DNA from: Carettochelys insculpta
Taxonomy: Eukaryota > Chordata > Testudines > Carettochelyidae
Reading direction: 5' to 3'
Assembly (NCBI RefSeq): GCF_033958435.1
Contig: NC_134137.1
Coordinates: 256,230,501-256,294,500, forward strand
DNA length: 64,000 bases
The notes below the pieces were generated by a model. The model worked only from the letters and a program-made list of their open reading frames with translations, was not told the DNA's origin and searched no databases. The position numbers and the translations under genes were made by a program. Positions 11,876 to 24,639 of this stretch are shown here, piece by piece; the stretch's first letter is position 1, and every line of letters begins with the position of its first letter.

Positions 11876-12048
11876 GGCCATTTCTACAGAGGCCACATCC
11901 TTTGGAAGTGGCATGCTAATACACGGAGCGAAACATGCTAATAAGGTGCGGATGCAAATTCCTCATGCCTCATTAGCATAACGTCACGTGATTTGGAGTC
12001 CGGAAGACCATTCTTCCAGACTCCAAAAAGCCGTGTAGAAGCGCGGCC
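11876..12048. mobile_element. Short MITE with imperfect terminal inverted repeats
   Basis: Left end GGCCATTTCTACAGAGGCC and right end GTGTAGAAGCGCGGCC, whose reverse complement is GGCCGCGCTTCTACAC. Inside are inverted CATGCTAAT and CATTAGCAT motifs and facing GGAGTCCGGAAGACC / TTCCAGACTCC arms, typical of the palindromic Harbinger MITEs seen elsewhere here. No matching 3-bp flank was seen. Confidence 0.55.
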
Positions 12049-12524
12049 CGGGGGAGGCTTTTTTCTATTTTTATTGAGCAAAATTTTCAGTTGCAGAAAA
12101 TTATGAAGGATTCAGAAAATCACAATAGATACTGAGATTCAGAAAGTTAAAGCTTTATAATTATTAAAAAACAAATTGTCATCTCATGCTATAAGGTGCA
12201 AAGTAAATATCCTCAAATTCAACTCTAGTAAATTCTGAAGCAGCACATTTCTCACTTTGCCTACTTGTAAATTTTCATGAGTATTGACAGATATATATTT
12301 TAGGCAGTTTGCATGTGTGCAGTGAAACATTTTACTGAAATTTACTGACAAAGATCTAATCCTCTCAAACCTAAATACAAATAATAAGTATGATAAAACC
12401 AAAAATGAAAACAGACAACTGAGAAACAAGTATTCAATTTATAAAGCTGCTTTTTACATAACCTGATTCTCATTCAGAATTTGTCATCTGATTCTCATGG
12501 GTATAAAAGAACTACAGCAAGGCT
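12049..12524. other. Intergenic, nothing recognised
   Basis: AT-rich; no supported feature. Confidence 0.5.
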
Positions 12525-12569
12525 GTGACATCCGTGACTTTAACATTCACGAATAAAATTATCCTTGAA

Positions 12570-12850
12570 TGGCTACCGCTTCCCAGGGGCTCTGGGCAGG
12601 GAGCACCCACTACTGCCATTTCCCCAGGGCTCCAGGCGGGGAGCACCTGCAGCCACCTATTTGCTGGGGCCCCAGGCAGGAGCACCAGCAGCCATCACTT
12701 CACGCTATCTCCAGGTGGGGAGTGCTGGCAACTGGGAGTGGTGGGGAGTGCTCACTGGGGCACCAGGCAGGAGCGTCAGCAGTTGTTGCTTCGCTGGGGC
12801 TCCTGGCAGGGAGTGCCGGTGGCTGCCACTTTGCCAGGGCTCCGGGTGAA
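12570..12850. repeat. GC-rich minisatellite-like tandem repeat
   Basis: About five degenerate units of roughly 50-60 bp, each with a core like GGGGCTCCRGGCRGGGAGCACC followed by a CAGCCACCACTT-type segment. The array is flanked by short inverted sequences: GTGACTTTAACATTCACGAA on the left (12534-12553) and GTGAATGATATTCGTGACAT on the right (12845-12864). All three frames are open across it because of its composition; it is not read as coding. Confidence 0.7.
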
Positions 12851-12864
12851 TGATATTCGTGACA

Positions 12865-14229
12865 TTCAGCATTCTCAAGGGTTCTCAATACTGAACCCCC
12901 ATGAACATTGTGACCCTACTGTATATCAAAACCAACATATTATCAGTGGACTAAATTCTGGGCACACAATGCTAAGATGAATATTGAGAGAAACACTGTG
13001 GATTTGAATTGATGTACACCAAAGTAAGTGACATTGGAAACTGGTCCAATGTTTTTAGAAGTTAGGTAATATCTTCAATAGTTTTGCTTTTTTTTTTTTT
13101 TTTTTTCAAAATACAGTACCTATTCTGTTAATTTTGTTCTGCAAAAACACATGTCCAAAAAACAAGCACCTACAAGGACTTCAATGTATTGTAGCTATAA
13201 ATGTTAGACACAGTAGTTAAAGCTTTCTCCAATTGACTATTTTCACATTTCTCAAGCCTCTGGAAAAAAGTTAACCATCGGTAAATAATTATTGGATTAT
13301 TAAATTTTCTGTCAAAGGAAGAGTTTGAATATGCTGAAATGTGCATATCTACTTCACCTGACATAGATCTTATTTTTAAATAATCCTCAATATATGTTTT
13401 ACATTCCATCCTTATTTTTTATTTTTTATTTATTTGAAATCAGCATGTGATGAATCTCTGATTACGTGGCGTTAGAAGTGGACCGTAACTTGCATCCTGC
13501 ATGTGAATTTAAACCTTCATCAAATTTAGAACTGTTTTATAATTAGCAACTCTCTCCATTTTCTTGACTTAGTTTCTTCATTAAAGCATATAAATACACA
13601 GTGTCTTCACTTTTGAAAATATGAGAGGATTTTAATACCATTGGTTAGGAGATTTTTTTTTTTGGTTCTGCACAAAAATTATCTCAACTCTTTCCAAAAC
13701 TCTGTCTTTTAAGCACACATAGCTCACTGTTACCAGATGGGTGTGATTCTGTGGGGTAGGCTTATTTATTAGATTACTCTTAGGGTGGAGGAAGGGTTGA
13801 CAATTCTGTCAATATGCTTGTTTGTATCACTGGTGTCCTCATGCAGCTCTCTAATTCTCTCTTCTGCCTGTTCCCTCCCAATGGGGCTATCCTGCAGGAC
13901 CAAGGTTCCCCAGGGCAGGCTTCTTCCCACCCTAGAATCAGATTAGCATGTGCCCACACACACTCTCTCTCTCTCTGTACCAGAGCATGTCTTAGAGGAT
14001 GGTTAATCGGCACTTTTAAGCTAACCCCATATGTGTCCCTGGACTTAGAAGACTGGGTTGGATAGAAATGTCAACAAATGGCATATTTGACTCTTATATG
14101 CCCATGGACTCTGCAGGCTGGGCTAAACAGCACTTTTTAAGCTGCCACCTTCCTATGCCCCCAGATTTAGCATGTCCCTTTCCCCAACTTGTTGAGAAAG
14201 CCCCACAGGGTTTTTGGACGCTGCTGTGA
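12865..14229. other. Intergenic with simple repeats
   Basis: AT-rich with a T-run at about 13087-13106, a (CT)n tract at about 13963-13977 and no gene. Short frames on both strands have no recognisable domain. Confidence 0.5.
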
Positions 14230-14277
14230 TTGTTAGCTTAGGTACAAGTAACGTTGCTGCACAGCAAATGGGGAATT

Positions 14278-14395
14278 AAACAAAAAACCCACAAAACAAA
14301 AACAAACAAACAAGCAAACAAACAATAAAACCCCACCAGAGGGTGGGGATGAGGGGGAGAGAGAGAGAGTGAGGGAGAAAGAAAGAAACAACCAG
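14278..14395. repeat. Low-complexity (CAAA)n and GA-rich tract
   Basis: AAACAAAAACAAACAAACAA-type sequence followed by GGGGGAGAGAGAGAGAGTG and GAAAGAAAGAAA tracts. Confidence 0.8.
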
Positions 14396-14756
14396 TTGAA
14401 CCACAAAAGCTGTATTTTTCCAGTATTAACTACGCAAGGGGGAGTCAAACAAACAAAACAGGTAGAGTATTAAATTTACCTTAAATCTTATTACAAAGGT
14501 TAGTACTAGTAAACCATAATGGATCATATAAGGCAGGGTCAGGATGCAAGCGAGCGAGTGCTGGATCTCACAACTCTGTGAAGCTTGAATCGATCAAAGT
14601 TATCAGACGGTGTTGCTGGCTGAGGGTCTGTAGGGCTGGAGACAAGAAGAACTCCCAGCATAATCTCTCTGGAAAAGATGAAGTCCCCGTTGGAACTGAT
14701 GCAGAACTTGTGTCCAGGCCTCACAACCTTGCTTGAGTGCGTGTAGGGGTTATGGT
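14396..14756. other. Unclassified sequence between simple repeat and CR1
   Basis: Moderately GC-rich and probably part of an older repeat also present after 15986, into which the CR1 pieces inserted. No open domain was recognised. Confidence 0.3.
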
Positions 14757-15663
14757 ACATAAGAACATAAGAACATAAGAATGGCCATACTGGGTCAGAC
14801 CAAAGGTCCATCCAGCCCAGTATCCCGTCTGCCGACAGTGGCCAATGCCAGGTGCCCCAGAGAAGGAGAACAGAAGACAATGATCAAGTGATTTATCTCC
14901 TGCCATCCATCTCCTGCCCTTGTACTGAAGGCTAGGGCACCATACTTTACCCCTGGCTAATAGCCATTTATGGACCTAACCTGCAAAAATGTATCGAGCT
15001 CTTTTTTAAACCCTAATAGAGTCCTGGCCTTCACAGCCTCCTCCGGCAAGGAGTTCCACAGGTTGACTGTGAGCTGTGTGAAGAAAAATTTCCTTTTATT
15101 AGTTTTGAACCTACTACCCATCAATTTCATTTGCTGTCCCCTAGTTCTTGTATTATGGGAAAAGGTAAATAATTTTTCTATATTCACTTTCTCCACACCA
15201 TTCATGATTTTATATACCTCTATCATATCGCCCTTCAATTGCCTCTTTTCCAGACTGAAAAGTCCCAGTCTCTCTAGCCTCTCCCCATATGGGACCCGTT
15301 CCAAACCCCAAATCATCTTAGTCGCCCTTTTCTGAACCTTTTCTAACGCCAATATATCTTTTTTGAGGTGAGGAGACCACATCTGCACACAGTACTCAAG
15401 ATGTGGGCGTACCATAGTTTTATATAGGGGAAGTATGATATCTTTTGTCTTATTATCTATCCCTTTTTTAATAATTCCTAACATCCTATTTGCTTTACTA
15501 GCTGCCGCTGCACACCGCGTGGATGTCCTCAGAGAACTATCCACTATAACTCCAAGATCCCTTTCCTGATCTGTCGTAGCTAAATTTGACCCCATCATGT
15601 AGTACGTGTAATTTGGGTTATTTTTTCCAATGTGCATTACCTTACACTTACCCACATTACCCA
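14757..15663 (-). mobile_element. CR1-type LINE, 5'-truncated, with long RT C-terminal ORF
   Basis: On the minus strand an open frame ending at 14957 encodes the C-terminal third of ORF2: [70 protein letters not shown] and [16 protein letters not shown]. These are the standard post-catalytic blocks of CR1 reverse transcriptase. The 3' UTR ends at 14757 with tandem TTATGTTCT octamers (AAGAACATAAGAACATAAGA on the plus strand), the usual tail of this subfamily. The frame is intact across about 230 codons, so the copy is relatively young; the catalytic YADD part is missing through 5' truncation. Confidence 0.9.
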
Positions 15664-15985
15664 CATGGTAGGAAGAGAACAATGGTTGGAGGGAGAACAC
15701 GAGAATGACAGGTGGCAGAACAAGGCACAATGGTCTGAAGTTACAGAGGGAGAGCTACAGGTTGGATATTAGGAAACACTATTTCACCAGGAAGGTGGTG
15801 AAGCGCTGGAATGCGTTACAGAGACGGTGGTGGAATCTCCATCCCTAGAGGTTTTGAAGTCCCATTTTGACATAGTCCTGGCTGAGATGATTTAGATGGC
15901 ATTGATTCTGCTTTAGGCAGGGGGCTGGACTAGACCTCCTGAGGTCCCTTCCAGCCCTAGGATTCTATGAGTCTATGAATTGTTT
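15664..15985 (+). mobile_element. CR1 LINE 3' end fragment
   Basis: Plus-strand CR1 3' end: the ORF2 tail (GGATATTAGGAAACACTATT, GAAGCGCTGGAATGCGTTAC, CCTAGAGGTTTTGAAGTCCC) followed by the 3' UTR (GGCTGGACTAGACCTCCTGA, TTCCAGCCCTAGGATTCTAT) and the terminal ATTCTATGA type. It abuts the opposite-strand CR1 at about 15664, so two CR1s meet 5' to 5'. Confidence 0.85.
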
Positions 15986-17265
15986 ATGGGTTAACTAATG
16001 AGTTAAGGGAATACAATCAGGTTATTTTATTCAGGTTAGACAAGGGATTCGCCCCCTTAGGGGTGTGTGAAGTTTCGTAAGGGAGTGCAGCACAATCAGC
16101 TTCCCTCCTTTACAGCCTCAGCTGTCTCCCTGGCACCCTCTTCCCTAACGCCCAGCGGCTGCCGTAAGAACAGGGGCATCACTTCTGGGAGACCTCTGTT
16201 TGCTTCCAGGGCCATTAAGGGAAGCCCCGCTAATTGTAGGGACAAAAAGTGGAGCCCGCCACAAAAAGTTTGCTCTTCTCTGGGCTAGCCAATAGACCAG
16301 CCTATTCTTGGCCCTAGATGGTGTTCCTTTGAGGGAACTTATAATGCAGTCAGGCAGCTTCAGTATTTTGGGATAATAATATAGGATTTATTAGCAGAAA
16401 TTGGTCTGAAGACTGCTGAGCTGGGTGTGTGCAGGCATGTTCATCAGCTTCTGGAGAACAGATTTCCCATCAGGCAATGACTCCACGTTTGTTGGGTCCC
16501 GAAGTTCAGTGTGCTCCCTGGCGTGGACTTTCTGTTCTCCATTGTCATGCTAATGGAAATGCTTTTCTGTCCCATCATTGATGCAAACGAGGTTAGGGGA
16601 GTTTCCAGAGGGGTTTAGGTGTGTCTCCCCCTGCCAGTTCATTGCTTTTTGTAGGTCTTTGCCAGAGGTGATATGGAGGGTGGCCAAGGGGCCACATGCA
16701 TTCCCCAGGGTTGGGAGCCTCTCGCACTCACCGTCAGCATTACACCACTTCCAACGAGTGCAGGGGTAATATTCCTCCCCCACCTGGAAAGGCATGGCCT
16801 GAAAGTAGCGTGAGCTTCCTAGTTTGTGTTACTTCTTTGATGTCTTCCTCCAAAGGAAGTGGGGGGACTGCCCATGCAACCCCCAGAAGTGGTGTGGTAC
16901 TTCTGTGGGAAGAGGTGGGTGGGTGCAGAGCAGGGGTGGAGAGCGAGTGGGGCATGGCAGACAGGGTAGGAGGGGGAGGGCCATGGGTGGAAAAGGGGCA
17001 GGGCATGGGCATGTGGCCAGTACCCCTCTAGAATCCCTGTGCTGGTCACCTCTGGTCTTTCTTCTGAATGCTTTGGTTCAAGCAGGGGCTTGGGGCAGGT
17101 GAGGTCTTTCATGAGTCAGACAGGGTGGAGCCTTTGCCTTGGTTCCACAAGATCACAGAGCTGGTAGGTAACATCACAGGACTTCCAGACAACATCAGGG
17201 CCAGTGCTACCCCTAGTAGTAAGATCTGGGACCATATCCTCACCCGCTGCAAATTAGAGTAGCTT
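15986..17265. other. Unclassified, probably repeat-derived
   Basis: A mixed-composition region without a domain that I can name. It has a cysteine-containing minus frame at 16795-16550 and a GC-rich stretch around 16850-17050. It may be an LTR-type or other older repeat split by the CR1 copies; no paired LTRs were identified. Confidence 0.25.
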
Positions 17266-18850
17266 CAATTAACCCAATACAGCGCCGAAAGTTTACATGA
17301 CCTGATGAGTCAGAGGAAGGCAAAATCCCTGGAAATCCATGCTTTTTCTCTGCAGCAAAGGACATTTTCCTCTCCTTTTTCCTCTTCTTCTCTCTTTATA
17401 CACTGGAAAGGGTGACAGGGACATGTTTCCATTTCCTTTTCTTATGGAGACCATGACTCTCTCCCCCTAAAACAGAGACTGCGCTCATTATTTTTTGTCT
17501 CCTCGCTGGAAAGGATAAAATGTGACATTAAGGGAGCATGATATGGAGCAGCAGCTGAACAGCTTCAGTGTCAATGGATCTCTTTAATTCACTTCTGTTA
17601 CCTTTACATTCCAGGCATAGCTAGCAGATTACCCATCACACCTTCTTCTCGACATACTCAAAGCCTGACTTCTGGTAGCCCTAATGGAGCCCCTGCATAA
17701 AAGTGCTGACCATAGTCTATACAGGAGCCAAAATCAATGATGCCAGTTCCGAGTTTGTTTTTCTGAATTCCCAAAATTTTGGGGTGTCTTGCAAAGCACA
17801 CTAGATAGACCCCAAATTTATTTACACATACTCATTTACCACTGGGCCTGAGAGTGTTCCACAGAAACCATAACAAGGAACTGGAAAAAAAAGTAAAAAC
17901 CAAACAAAAGCCCAATCATAAAGCCCATTTTATATTGTTTGCCTACCTGTGGGGGAGCAAAATCTGTGAGAGAGGAAACATTTCCACCGCTGATAATATG
18001 AGGTAACAGATTTTACATCTCTGTATGAAGTACTTGAAATGCATAGACTCCCTACTAATTATGCTTTGAACAAACACAAATTATTTTCAAACGTCACTTC
18101 ATCATACTAGTAAGCTACAAGCTACTGCCCTTTGACCCAGAGCTTAGAATCCCTAGCAATTTCCTTTATACTTAACTCATCATGATATCTTCAGATGAGA
18201 TTTTTTTATAGCATGACATTATTATTAATTTGGTCTTCAGGCAAGAAAATGAAATATAGGAACTTGCTAGCTGGGAGATAAACCAAGGTGTCTGGTGTAA
18301 AAAGAGGTTTTAATAAAACACAAAAACCAACATCAAAGTGAATTTTGAACACTGAATTTTCATTACAGACATTTTTTGGGTTTGTTTTATTTCCTCTTAT
18401 ACTCTCTTATTTATACAACTATTTCATTAACATCAAAAGAAGTTAGACCTTGAAATGGGACAAGCATATCCTACACCATATTATGGATACCTTAACTACG
18501 AGAGAGGTCATTTGTAGGTGCCGAGCACCTTTTGGGATATGTTCTTAAGTGTTTTTGGCATGCAGATTAATTTATTTATTTATAAAAGCAACCACATCAT
18601 TCTCTTAAAGCGGATCTAACAATTTCAGGAGTAAAAAGCCATGCACAAATTAAATATTTGATTTTTTAAATGAAATATTTTGCTTTTTCCTTTTCCATTC
18701 AAAATTACTATTTAAAATTTGCTTTAATTTTATTATAATTAAAAAAAGTTTCAAACCTGCTTGAAAAAAAATGCTTCATTTCAGGTTTAACAAAATATTC
18801 AGTTCAACCTGAATTTTTTTTTACTATGTACATGAAGACACAGTACATTC
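17266..18850. other. AT-rich intergenic, nothing recognised
   Basis: No gene, RNA or repeat boundary could be supported. Confidence 0.5.
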
Positions 18851-18899
18851 AGGCCCATGAAAACTTATACCACAGATAAAAAGACTCCACAAACTTGGA

Positions 18900-19250
18900 A
18901 ACATATTTATCTTCCTTTTCCACTCACAGTCCTGCTCCTTCCACCCATGGCCTTACCTACATTCTACTACACCTCCATCCCAGACGCCAGAGGTCCCATT
19001 CACTCCCCTCCTGCTCGTCTCTCCTGTCACCAGTCACAGTTTTCTTCCTCTTTCCCCCCTCCCTAATCAGGCCCCAATGCACCCTGCATCCCTCATATCT
19101 GACACCCTTCTCCTCTACTAGGTCCCCTCCACCTGCCACTCCCTGTGTCTCTTCTCCTCCATTCCCACTCCCTCATGAGACCCCTGCCCTTGTGCCTTTC
19201 AGATCCCTCTTCTCCTCCACACATCACCTTCCCCTGCGAGGGCCCCACTG
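18900..19250. repeat. Pyrimidine-rich low-complexity stretch
   Basis: About 350 bp of C/T-biased sequence (CTCCTCC and CCCTCC runs). All plus-strand frames are open here because of composition. Confidence 0.5.
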
Positions 19251-19258
19251 CACACAAA

Positions 19259-19616
19259 GGCTACGTCTACACTTGCCCTGTACTTCGAAGGGGGCATGAT
19301 AATCAGGCTGATGGGAGATCACTAACGAAGTGCTGCGATGAACATGCAGCACTTCATTAGGCTAATTTTCCCCCATGGCAACTTCGAGGAGCCAGCATGC
19401 CGTGCAGCCACACAAAATCTTGGGGTGTAAAGGCACTTTGAAGTGCCTGTGGCTACATGGCATGCCGGCACTTCAAAGTTTGGCACTTCGAAGTTGCATC
19501 AGGGGAGAATTAGCCTAATGAAGTGCTGCATCTTCATCACAGCGCTTCATAAGTAATCTCCCATCAGCCTGATTACCATGCCCCCTTCAAAGTACAGGGC
19601 AATTGTAGACATAGCC
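19259..19616. mobile_element. Palindromic Harbinger MITE, TSD AAA
   Basis: Left end GGCTACGTCTACACTTGCCC, right end GGCAATTGTAGACATAGCC. The arms are inverted over most of their length: GGGGGCATGATAATCAGGCT on the left against GCCTGATTACCATGCCCCC on the right, and AAGTGCTGC against GCAGCACTT inside. AAA flanks both ends (19256-19258 and 19617-19619), a 3-bp duplication as expected for PIF/Harbinger. Confidence 0.85.
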
Positions 19617-20408
19617 AAAGATGTGGTGACTGGCAGGCAGAAGAGGCCACATGGCTAGGGGACAGTGGAAAGGAGGGTCATGGGATGGTGGGGGCCACTG
19701 GGGTCATGGGCGGGGGGGTCGGTGAGCCCTGAGCCTGTGCCCCACTTGTAAGGTGTTAGTGGTCTGTGGACTGCAGTTTGAGAACTACTGCTTCAAATTG
19801 TTGGCATGATACTCTGAGGTCACAAAAAATCCAGTTTCGTGTCCTGAAATAATGAGAAATTAAACTAACACATTTAGAAGTGGCCATGCAATGCATTGAG
19901 CACTTCATTGTTGATCTCTGTTTCTATGTTTATAGAACCACATGACAACTCCACATCCTAACTTTTAACTTATCGTAACATGGACATAATAAGCTTTCAA
20001 ATTACATTACGATGTGTGTGTGCGTAGAGAAGGTACATTAGTCAACAAATTGGTGACTGCTACTTGTCTATTAAGGGCCCAATCCTGCAATAGTTCTGTG
20101 CAGGAAACTCCCATTGAAATTGGTACTTTCCAATGGAACAACTGCAATATCAGGATTTCAGCTGTCAACGTGAGGCAGGGTCCCTTGTTATTCAAGGACA
20201 TTCATTATAGTCTTAAAGTGGTTTGTTCTGGATTTTCTAAAGTCTTTGCAGAACAAGTTAATTTGCATTTTGTAGTGGAAAAAGCAGTATAACAGTGAAG
20301 CATTTGTCCCAATTACCACAGGCTCACAGGGATAAGCTAGTAGATAATGCTTATTAATTACTTTAAAATCAAGCATAACATAAAACAGTGAACCATTTAA
20401 AGCCATGT
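19617..20408. other. Intergenic; hAT-like end near 19791
   Basis: The motif CAGTTTGAGAACTACTG at about 19775-19791 looks like the outward end of a hAT MITE read on the plus strand; the partner end was not found. The rest shows nothing. Confidence 0.35.
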
Positions 20409-20633
20409 TGAATAGTAACAAGAGGTAGCTGTGTTAGTCTGTACTCCATCAAAACAAAGCAACAGAAACATAGCACTTTAAAGACGAACAAAATGATTTA
20501 TTCAATGATGAGCTTTTGTGGGACAGACCCAATTCTTCTGAAGTGGGTCTGTCCCACAAAAACTCATCACCGAATAAATCATTATGTTAGTCTTCAAAGT
20601 GCTACATTTCTGCTGCTTTGTTTTATTTAAAAC
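20409..20633. mobile_element. Penelope-like terminal repeat hairpin
   Basis: The left half is AGCACTTTAAAGACGAACAA with GAGCTTTTGTGGGACAGACC; the right half is GGTCTGTCCCACAAAAACTC with GTTAGTCTTCAAAGTGCTAC. The two halves are inverted around about 20535 with almost no loop, and AACAAGAGGTAGCTGTGTTA borders the left side. It is a solo, head-to-head copy of the sequence found downstream of the Penelope endonuclease at 44440-44528. Confidence 0.6.
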
Positions 20634-23229
20634 CATAATAATGTAGGACTGGCTAATTTGTGCTTCCAAAATTCAGTATGTACCTGTTCAGCGATTCACA
20701 AATCACATAGTTTTTTATAATTTTTTAAGTGGGTTTGTTATATCTTTGATGAATTAACTAGGGAACTCTAAATGTATCACACCAAATCAGCTCCTTGGCA
20801 ATTAACCCAGTTAAATGGTTATGCCGTTTACGATGTTGATAAGTGAATTCTAGTATATTAAAATTCATTTTATACATTATCAACATATCAATTTTAAAAA
20901 TAAACAAAGATTCCCCCAAACTGAGAATACGACTTCAAAACTTAATAATACAGAATGTTATACAGAATTACTATGTAATGTAAGGAAATTAGGAGAAAAA
21001 TATCACATTGCATAGACTTTAGCACGTTTCATAGACACATGAATAAAACTGACAAAATGCAATGTGGTATTTCAAATAAATTAACAGATGGGAAGGGTTA
21101 GTGCAGGGTTTGGTCGACTCCCATTAGCCCTACCAGGGCTTGATCCAAAGCCACTGTAGACAATGATAGTCTTGCTGGTGGTTTTAATCCACATTAGATC
21201 AGACCTCTAATTTCGGTAGGTATAATTTTACCCATCTGTAGTAATATAATTATCTCATAGGACTACACCAAATGAGAATATTGACTTGTTTAAAATTAAG
21301 CATATAATTAAATGCTATGCTTGAGTGTGTGTGTGTTGGGGGGTGGGGTCGGGGAGGAGATTAAATGGGGATCTTATGAAAAACTGAAGGCAGATGGGGG
21401 GAGCCTGTACATTTTAAATCTCTTCCCCCCAAAAATACTCTGTCTTGCTAAATACAGAAACATAGCCCAAACAAATTAATTTATTAAGAAAAAAATCCCA
21501 CATTTTAATCAGTATCTGAGTCATGCTCTACATCATTAGTCCATTACTGACTACTTAACTATGATAAAGGAAAAAAAAACTTATACATAGAATATCAGCA
21601 TGTAGATTTTGGTCTTCTTTGGGTTCTGCTAAATGTGTTTTGTAATATATTGCATGGGACTCAAACTCAGAGGCTGAAACAGCTTGTCCTTCACAGGGTT
21701 TACAGATTTTAGAAAGTAGTTTGTCTCCAAACTGCCCTTTTGATAAGGAGAAAATAAAAAAGGAACATATAGAACCTCAGATGAATCAGTACTGCACACC
21801 CAATTATAATTACTAAAGGAACTGATTGGGCATGAATATATTAGCAAAGTTATTTTTTACGAACGAAAAACAGAATACATTTGCATTCAGATGTTATATA
21901 AGGAAAGCTATGGAACTAAATGTATGAAGCACCTTAAACTATCACATTTTATGGGTATGCAAAATGTAGAAGATCAAGACCTTTGTATAAGTGGACTTCA
22001 GGCATTGCAATGGCCTTGTACTCATTGACAATACAAGTATGAATACTTCTGGACGTAAACTGTACTTTTCATATCAGCACTATATTTAGAATAGAATTAA
22101 ATAGAGGATGGGGTGTGAAATAAAGTTCTTAGGTAAGATGAATACTATTTAAAGCCAAATGACAAAAAAGTCTTACTGATGTATTCCTTATAAAATTCTC
22201 TTTCTATAATTCCACAACCAAAGGGGCTTGTGAAGGACATTCTACTTGTATCTCAAACAGGTTATTAAAGAGACAAAAAATTCTTTTCTCACCTATAAAA
22301 TGCTATGAACCAAGGACAAGAGAAGGAGAATTTATGCCAAAATGTACTTATAATTAAGACTATTCCTTGCTATAAACCAAGGAAGAGTGGGAAAATTTAT
22401 GCCGAAATGTATTTATAATTAAGATTACTCCTTTAAGTAGCGTGACTATACCATGTCATCTTTTTGATAGCACGCTGCTCTTAAATTTCTTCTTTTTACA
22501 GTCTTTAAAATTATCTGTGGCAACACCTGCAAAGTCACTGGAGACCAGCCAACTTCAGGATTCACTCAGCAAGACACAGCAGATATAGGTATGAAATAGG
22601 GGTTTTTATTCGTGATTCCTAGAAGTGGTTAGTACTCCAGGGGACAAAGAACTAACTGCTCTAGAGCCCAAAGTAAATTCAGAGTACCTAACTCAGAATG
22701 CACCTCAGTTCTGTAAGCAGAGGCCCCCTCAGTCTGAGCAGAATTTGTTCCTACTTGAAACCAAGGACTCCCACTCTCAACCTAAACATGTCCTAGAAAA
22801 GGCCTCCTAACAAATCCCAGATATCAGACCCCTCCTCAAAGACAAAGACTCTTTGCACATCCCATGGAGCAAGGCAAGTATTCATCCTCCGGTTCAGGGA
22901 AGATCCGTGTGGCAGACCAGGGGTATGTTTATGTTTACTTTGTTTGGTGGACACCCATTGTCATATTACAATCCTCATTTTTAATGCAACCTTCAGTGCT
23001 GGTTAGAGCTCCCATTTTGTAACAGATGCTTAACACTGCGTGGAAAGACTATGAGAAATTGTGACAGAGCACTCGAGAATCATCAACATTTAATGACTTT
23101 TCCCTGTCGAAATTATGGGAGTTTGATTTTCTATACTGCTGTAGTGGGTCAGGAGAGAAGGGACTGAGAGTGGATTGCCCCCCTCACCCCCCAGATTATG
23201 CTACAAAGGGAATAAGGGATTAGAATATG
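20634..23229. other. AT-rich intergenic, one exon-like patch
   Basis: Mostly unique-looking AT-rich DNA. Two near-copies of a roughly 50-bp segment occur at about 22285-22345 and 22365-22420 (GAGAATTTATGCCAAAATGT and GGAAAATTTATGCCGAAATG). A splice-site-flanked patch at 22501-22589 was considered and not accepted as an exon. Confidence 0.4.
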
Positions 23230-23237
23230 GTTTAAAG

Positions 23238-23429
23238 CAGGCGTGTCCAACCTGCGGCCCACGGGCCGCATGTGGCCCTGGACAGCTAGTAATGCGGCCC
23301 CACAAGATTGTAAACTTTTAACATTATTATGTGATTTATATACATTAACTATATTATATATTTTGTACGCAGCCCAAGACTATCTTCACTCAATGCGGCC
23401 CAGGCAAGCCAAAAGGTTGGACACCCATG
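23238..23429. mobile_element. hAT-type MITE with 8-bp TSD
   Basis: Terminal inverted repeats CAGGCGTGTCCAACC (left) and GGTTGGACACCCATG (right). The insertion is flanked by perfect 8-bp direct repeats GTTTAAAG (23230-23237 and 23430-23437). CTGCGGCCCACGGGCCGCATG inside the left arm and the 8-bp duplication are typical of hAT/Charlie-type MITEs. At 192 bp it is non-autonomous. Confidence 0.9.
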
Positions 23430-23437
23430 GTTTAAAG

Positions 23438-24639
23438 GGTGTCTCTCTAAGCATGGCAGGCTAACCAATGCCAGAAGTCCAGGCCACGCATGCAGAAAGA
23501 AATGCCTGCCCAAAGGATTTGGACCAAACCACCAAGGTAGTGAAAACAGATTGAAAAGGATTATGTTCAGAACTTCGTTCATTTCCCTAGATCTGTAATT
23601 TGATTCTTTTTTAAGATCAAAGTATCTGTGGTTACAAGATTTATTGGACAAGCCAATATTCCCTGCATTACTGCCACACTGGCTCTGCAGGTTGGTAAGT
23701 AGAGCATCAGAGCTCCCACCGCCAGGTGTACTCATGGGAAATGTGTTTAAGTAATAGGGGGCTTGTAGGGCTGTGGCACTGGTTCTGGGGTCTAGGCGGG
23801 TGGACTGCTGAGTCCCATTGCCCAACAGATATGTCAAACCGGGCATCTGCACAAGAGAATGTGCCCAAGAAACCCAAGGTTAGGAAGAGTCACTATCAAG
23901 GCTCAGGGGACTTAGAAGCACATGGGACTCAGGGTTGCATCCAATCACAACATACTTCATTCAGAAAGCAGGACTGGGCCCCACCCAGTAAGCCCTTCTG
24001 TCCCTTGCTGGCAAGAGGCATGGACGTCCAAGAGCAAATTTCATCAGACTTAACCAGATATTTTCACATTTTTTAATTCCTCCTGTGGGGTCAACTTATA
24101 GTGCCCATGCACTCATTTTCAGCTGGGTCTGGAGATGAGATGTTATGAAGAGGATCTTCTCCCTTCTGGTTATCCCTACTACTTTAGCTACTTACAGGGT
24201 CTCCATTACTACAATATATGGTATCATCAGACAAGTTCACTCTTTGTTTCTTTTAAAAGGCTCACCCGCTCATTTACGAAACTAAAAATAAAACCATGCT
24301 TACCTTGTCCAGCAGTAATCTAAAAGTCAATACTGTGAAATACAATTCCTTTAAATGTTCATACTCTTCCAATTTTAATTTAGGTTGGAAACTTACACAA
24401 CTAGCCTCAAACCGAGCTCCAATGCTGTTGGTAACACAAAATATACAATATTTCACTAGAATAGTGCCAAACAACCATATGAGCATTGCTAGTAACAGCA
24501 GTAAAAAGATCTGGGCCAAATCTGTCAGGCAGTGATATTTGTGTTTCCCTTCTTACTTCAATGAATTTGAAGCATTAAGGGAGAAAAATTTTAAAAACAG
24601 TGAGAATTGTTTCTCACTATAGAATGTTCAGAACACTTG
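23438..24639. other. Intergenic, nothing recognised
   Basis: No supported gene or repeat. Short frames show no domain. Confidence 0.5.

Noticed and set aside
16550..16795. Cysteine-containing 81-codon minus frame as a small secreted protein
   Set aside because: No signal peptide, no recognisable fold, and its surroundings look repeat-derived.
22501..22589. Patch flanked by TTTTTACAG and GTATGA as an exon
   Set aside because: Splice-like borders only; no domain, no partner exon and the open frame runs to a stop inside it.
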